DNA from: Myxococcaceae bacterium
GTDB taxonomy: Bacteria; Myxococcota; Myxococcia; Myxococcales; Myxococcaceae
NCBI GenBank assembly: GCA_019686135.1
Contig: JADGHL010000019.1
Span: 1 to 55,071, forward strand
Length of the DNA: 55,071 nt
Direction: 5' to 3'
Within the stretch, counting starts at the first letter, position 1. Each line of letters begins with the position of its first letter. Under the pieces are notes generated by a model, which did no database searches, was not told the origin of the DNA, and saw only the letters and a list, made by a program, of their open reading frames with translations. Below are positions 51,807 to 55,071 of this stretch, in pieces. The translations under genes were made by a program, and so were the position numbers.

Positions 51807-52694
51807 ATGACCACCGAACAGCTCACGGCGTTCGTCATGGTCGCCGAGCGCAGGCAGCTCACCGACGCCGCGCGGCGCCTGGGCACGTCTCAGCCGGGGA
51901 TCTCCCGCCAGCTCAGCGCCCTGGAGCGGGAGCTGGGCGTGCGCCTGCTCGTCCGCACGCCCCGCGGGGTGGCGCTCACCGAAGCCGGCGAGAAGTTCCT
52001 CGCCCACGCGCGGGAGGCGCTGTCGACCTTGCGCGCTGCCTCGAGCGAGCTGCACGAGATCGCCGAGTCGCCCCGCGGCGCGGTGTCGCTCGGCGTGCTC
52101 CCCACGGTGGGGGCGTACGTGCTCCCGGGGCTGCTGGCGGCCTTCCTCAAAGCGCACCCCCACATCCGGTTGAAGCTCCGCGAGAGCCTGCACGAGGAGC
52201 TGAAGGATCAGGTCGCGGACGGGACGCTGGACCTAGCCATCCTGGAGCTCCCGGTGCGGCGGCAGGACCTCGTCGCGCAGAAGCTGTGGGAGGAGCCGTA
52301 CCTGTTGGTGGTGCCGAAGTCGCACCCGCTCGCTTCGGGGAAACCGCCGGTGCGGCTCGAGGAGACGGTGGGCGAGCCGCTGGTGGTCGTGGTGGGCGGC
52401 AAGGGCGCGGCGACGTTCCGTCAGGTGGCGGAGTCGCGGGGCGAGGAGCCGCGGATCGTCCTGGAGGTGAACCACCCGGAGAGCCTGCGCCGGATGGTGG
52501 AGAAGGGCGTGGGGATTGCGCTGTTGCCGGAGCTGATGACGCGGGCGCACCGTGGCGTGGGCTTCGTCGCGCTGGCGGTGGAGGGCGCGCCGCGCCGGAC
52601 GGTGGCGGTGGTGCACCGCGGCGAGCGCTCGCTCACCTTCGGGGCGCGTGCGCTCAAGCGCTTCCTCATCGACCGGCTCCGCGGCGGGCGCTGA
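51807..52694 (+). CDS. LysR-family transcriptional regulator
   Basis: 295 residues. The N-terminal helix-turn-helix is TDAARRLGTSQPGISRQLSA (about 18-37), with the wing LLVRTPRGVALTEAGEKFL. The substrate-binding domain has VSLGVLPTVGAYVLPGLLAA, the LDLAILELPV loop and LRRMVEKGVGIALLPELM. It probably controls the divergent MFS exporter; the inverted repeat between them is the likely binding site. The effector is not evident from sequence. It may also repress itself, as LysR proteins often do. Confidence 0.93.
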   Translation: MTTEQLTAFVMVAERRQLTDAARRLGTSQPGISRQLSALERELGVRLLVRTPRGVALTEAGEKFLAHAREALSTLRAASSELHEIAESPRGAVSLGVLPTVGAYVLPGLLAAFLKAHPHIRLKLRESLHEELKDQVADGTLDLAILELPVRRQDLVAQKLWEEPYLLVVPKSHPLASGKPPVRLEETVGEPLVVVVGGKGAATFRQVAESRGEEPRIVLEVNHPESLRRMVEKGVGIALLPELMTRAHRGVGFVALAVEGAPRRTVAVVHRGERSLTFGARALKRFLIDRLRGGR

Positions 52695-52756
52695 GGGCGG
52701 CGAAAGGACGGTGGCAAAGCCGGGCGCGCCGTTGCTATGGGAGCGCACGGCTGCAT

Positions 52757-52838
52757 GGGCGGATGGCGAAACCGGTAGACGCGCCAGACTTAGGATCTGG
52801 TCCCGAAAGGGGTGAGGGTTCGAGTCCCTCTTCGCCCA
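52757..52838 (+). tRNA. tRNA-Leu (anticodon TAG)
   Basis: 82 bases with the long variable arm of class II tRNAs (TCCCGAAAGGGGTG). The acceptor GGGCGGA pairs with TTCGCCC (one G-T); the anticodon loop is CTTAGGA; the T loop is TTCGAGT. It is followed by the structured leader of tig. Confidence 0.95.
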
Positions 52839-52851
52839 ACCCTTCCGTCCC

Positions 52852-52932
52852 GCTGCGAAGACGAATCCTGCGGTCCGGCGTTGATCTCGCAGGGGCCATC
52901 GCCTACACGCGGCATCCTTTCGTCTTCGCAGC
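52852..52932 (+). other. Structured leader of tig with a 14-bp inverted repeat
   Basis: GCTGCGAAGACGAA (52852-52865) is the exact reverse complement of TTCGTCTTCGCAGC (52919-52932). Between them is a further hairpin CCTGCG (52867-52872) / CGCAGG (52888-52893). The outer stem starts 13 bases after tRNA-Leu and ends 18 bases before the tig ATG. It could be a processing site for separating tRNA and mRNA, an attenuator, or a translational control element. Confidence 0.7.
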
Positions 52933-52950
52933 ATTTCTCAGGAGCAATCG

Positions 52951-54231
52951 ATGAAGGTCCAGGTGGAGGAGCTCTCTCCGATCGAGAAGAAGCTGTCGAT
53001 CGAGGTGGAGCCGACGCGGGTGCGTGAACAGCTCGACCGCGCGTACAGCGTGCTCGGGCGCAGCGTGAAGATCCCCGGGTTCCGTCCCGGCAAGGTCCCG
53101 CGGCGGATCCTCGAGCAGCGCTTCCGCGAGCAGGTGGAGGATGACGTGGTGCAGGCGCTCGTGCAGAGCGCGTACCTGGACGCGATCCGCGAGCACAAGG
53201 TCGACGTCGTCGCCCAGCCGCAGATCACCAACCCCTCGCCGATCAAGCCCGACGCGCCGTTCTCGTTCGAGGCCCGCGTCGACGTGCGCCCGAAGGTGGA
53301 GGCGAAGGTGTACGAGGGCCTGGAGCTGACCAGGCAGGACATCTCGGTCCCCGACGAGAAGGTCAACGAACAGCTCGAGCGGATGCGCCAGTCCATGGGG
53401 CGGCTCGAGCCGGTGACGGACCGCGACGTCGCGCAGAAGGGCGACTGGGCGCAGATCGACTTTACCGCCGAAGCGGAGGGCAAGGCGTTCCCCGGGTCGA
53501 AGGCGGAGGACATCAGCGTCGAGATCGCCGACGGCGAGCTCATCAAGGGCAACATCGCCGAGCTGGCCGGGGTGAAGGTGGGGGAGACGAAGGACGTGTC
53601 CTTCACCTTCCCGGCGGACTACCAGGTGGAGGAGGTGCGCAACAAGACGGCCACCTTCCACATCACCCTCAAGTCGCTCAAGCGGCAGGTCACGCCCGAG
53701 CTCAATGACGACTTCGCCAAAGAGGTGCAGGGCGGGGAGACGCTCGAGGAGCTGAAGAAGAAGGTGCGCGAACAGATCGAGCGGTCGCTCAAGAACAGCG
53801 CCGCCCAGAAGGAGCGCGACGAGATCCTCCAGAAGCTTGTGGAGAAGAACCCGTTCGAGGTGCCGAAGTCGATGATCGACCGCGCGGTGGACGTGATGCT
53901 GCGCGGGGCGCTGCGCACGATGACGCAGCAGGGCATCGATCCGCGCTACCTGCAGTTCGACTTCGACAAGCTCCGCGAGGAGATGCGCCCGCGCGCGGAG
54001 GCCGAGGTGAAGGGCACGCTTCTGCTCGAGGCGATCGCCGAGCAGCAGCAGATCACCGTCACCGAGGAGGAGCAGGAGAAGAAGCTGGAGGCGCTGGCCG
54101 CGGAGGCGAACGTGCCGCTCTCGCAGCTTCGCAAACAGTTCAAGGACGAGGAGAGCCGGGAGGCGCTCGCCATGCGACTGCGCGAGGAAAAGACGATTGA
54201 ATTCCTCAAGTCGCGCGCGAAGTATTCCTAG
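52951..54231 (+). CDS. tig: Trigger factor
   Basis: 426 residues. The N-terminal ribosome-binding domain carries the signature GFRPGKVP (in IPGFRPGKVPRRIL). The PPIase domain (about 150-245: AQKGDWAQIDFTAEAEGKAF, then VKVGETKDVSFTFP) and a long helical C-terminal chaperone domain follow. It binds nascent chains at the ribosome exit tunnel. The CAGGAG Shine-Dalgarno is at normal distance from the ATG. It precedes clpP by 36 bases, the standard tig-clpP(-clpX) order. Confidence 0.97.
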   Translation: MKVQVEELSPIEKKLSIEVEPTRVREQLDRAYSVLGRSVKIPGFRPGKVPRRILEQRFREQVEDDVVQALVQSAYLDAIREHKVDVVAQPQITNPSPIKPDAPFSFEARVDVRPKVEAKVYEGLELTRQDISVPDEKVNEQLERMRQSMGRLEPVTDRDVAQKGDWAQIDFTAEAEGKAFPGSKAEDISVEIADGELIKGNIAELAGVKVGETKDVSFTFPADYQVEEVRNKTATFHITLKSLKRQVTPELNDDFAKEVQGGETLEELKKKVREQIERSLKNSAAQKERDEILQKLVEKNPFEVPKSMIDRAVDVMLRGALRTMTQQGIDPRYLQFDFDKLREEMRPRAEAEVKGTLLLEAIAEQQQITVTEEEQEKKLEALAAEANVPLSQLRKQFKDEESREALAMRLREEKTIEFLKSRAKYS

Positions 54232-54267
54232 CAGCGCGCAACCTTCGCCCACGTTAGAGAGATCGCC

Positions 54268-54885
54268 ATGCCCTACATGCCTGTTCCCTATGTCATCGAG
54301 CAGACCCACCGCGGCGAGCGCTCGTACGACATCTACAGCCGGCTCCTGAAGGACCGGATCATCATGCTCGGCACGGAGATCGACGACGACGTGGCCAACG
54401 TCATCGTCGCCCAGATGCTGTTCCTGGAGTCCGAGGACCCGGACAAGGACATCAGCATCTACATCAACTCGCCGGGCGGCTCGGTGACCGCCGGGCTGGC
54501 GATCTACGACACCATGCAGTACGTGAAGCCGGCGGTGTCGACGATCTGCATCGGCCAGGCGGCGTCGATGGGCGCGGTGCTGTTGCTGGCCGGCGCGAAG
54601 GGCAAGCGGTACTCGCTGCCGAACTCGCGGATCATGATCCACCAGCCGATGGGCGGCGCGCGCGGTCAGGCCACCGACATCGACATCCAGGCCCGTGAGA
54701 TCCTCCGCCTCAAGGCGCGGCTCAACGAGATCATCCAGAAGCACACCGGGCAGCCGATCGAACGGATCGAGAAGGACACCGACCGCGACTACTTCATGGG
54801 CGCGGCCGAGGCGAAGAGCTACGGGATCATCGACGAGGTCGTCGCGCACAAGAAGGGGACGACCCCGGACGCCCGTTCGAAGTGA
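54268..54885 (+). CDS. clpP: ATP-dependent Clp protease proteolytic subunit
   Basis: 205 residues, the usual length. The catalytic triad is visible: Ser100 in [11 protein letters not shown], His125 in [10 protein letters not shown] and Asp174 near [11 protein letters not shown]. The oxyanion and handle region ([20 protein letters not shown]) is conserved. It forms the 14-mer protease that works with ClpX or ClpA; clpX is expected just beyond the right edge. A strong terminator follows the gene. Confidence 0.97.
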   Translation: MPYMPVPYVIEQTHRGERSYDIYSRLLKDRIIMLGTEIDDDVANVIVAQMLFLESEDPDKDISIYINSPGGSVTAGLAIYDTMQYVKPAVSTICIGQAASMGAVLLLAGAKGKRYSLPNSRIMIHQPMGGARGQATDIDIQAREILRLKARLNEIIQKHTGQPIERIEKDTDRDYFMGAAEAKSYGIIDEVVAHKKGTTPDARSK

Positions 54886-54914
54886 CGTTCGTCCGCCGCC
54901 TCGCGGCTCGCCGT

Positions 54915-54950
54915 GCGGCCGGGTGTGGCTCGCCCGGCCGCTTGCGTTTG
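54915..54950 (+). terminator. Rho-independent terminator after clpP
   Basis: A perfect 9-bp GC stem GCGGCCGGG (54915-54923) / CCCGGCCGC (54933-54941) with loop TGTGGCTCG, followed by TTGCGTTTG. It is 30 bases beyond the clpP stop codon. Its presence separates clpP from whatever follows, which must have its own promoter. Confidence 0.8.
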
Positions 54951-55071
54951 TCCCCCAAACGGCCGGAGTTCTGCGGGAGCGGACGAGCGCTGTTAAGAAC
55001 CCGATGCGCGGATGGACGGTGCGCGCGCCTGCTGACTACATTGGTCGGGCGGGCGGGCGCCGGGTGATGCT

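Overview
The window is GC-rich (roughly 70% by eye, with strong G/C bias at third codon positions) and comes from the chromosome of a Gram-negative bacterium. The mix of genes suggests a Myxococcota (myxobacterial, formerly deltaproteobacterial) genome. It has many lipoproteins with aspartate/glycine/alanine-rich linkers, an ASH-like domain plus Cys-rich-repeat lipoprotein, stand-alone cNMP-binding and FHA-DUF4388 proteins, a PilT retraction ATPase, a TonB-dependent receptor that carries its own TonB C-terminal domain, and SelD that is itself a selenoprotein. The placement is inference; no rRNA or other phylogenetic marker was compared. I see no prophage, insertion sequence, CRISPR array or resistance island. 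Most of the window is ordinary core chromosome.

Layout. 1-5.5 kb: edge of a minus-strand gene, cNMP-binding protein, thioredoxin reductase, moaC, a small exported protein, a Nudix hydrolase pair, a DUF2795-like protein, a lipoprotein and a CoA-binding protein. 5.5-11.2 kb: patatin-like lipase, then an ArsR-methyltransferase fusion translationally coupled to B12-dependent methionine synthase (metH). 11.3-16 kb: two frameshifted secreted lipoproteins and a MetE-like methyltransferase. 16-19.2 kb (minus): operon tatD-tcdA-mutY-DUF2934. 19.4-25.6 kb: TonB-dependent receptor operon followed by a DHH phosphoesterase. 25.6-32.7 kb: Maf, a broken radical SAM gene, a TPR/HExxH lipoprotein with an rRNA methyltransferase, a cysteine-periodic protein, a lipoprotein, a DUF523/DUF1722 protein. 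32.8-37.3 kb: UvrD/Rep helicase, rplM-rpsI, pilT. 38-43.1 kb: recX, bamD, a TPR protein, FHA-DUF4388, selD. 43.1-43.8 kb: non-coding tandem repeat array. 43.8-46 kb: amidase, rph, rdgB. 46.0-46.65 kb: five tRNAs (Pro, Arg, His, Arg, Lys). 46.65-52.7 kb: CLC-type fluoride antiporter with a fluoride riboswitch, chromate transporter, Rnk-like factor, MFS exporter with divergent LysR regulator. 52.75-54.9 kb: tRNA-Leu, tig, clpP with a terminator.

The strongest non-routine observations are these. (1) selD has an in-frame UGA at the catalytic position with a SECIS-like hairpin behind it, so the gene starts about 140 bases before the first uninterrupted ATG frame. (2) A crcB-type fluoride riboswitch lies on the minus strand ahead of a CLC protein with the GNNLV/GREGT signatures of fluoride transporters. 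(3) A perfect 14-bp inverted repeat encloses the leader between tRNA-Leu and tig. (4) A four-copy 88/89-bp tandem repeat follows selD. (5) Five single-base frameshifts break four otherwise well-conserved coding regions; their number and uniform type suggest sequence errors as readily as real decay.
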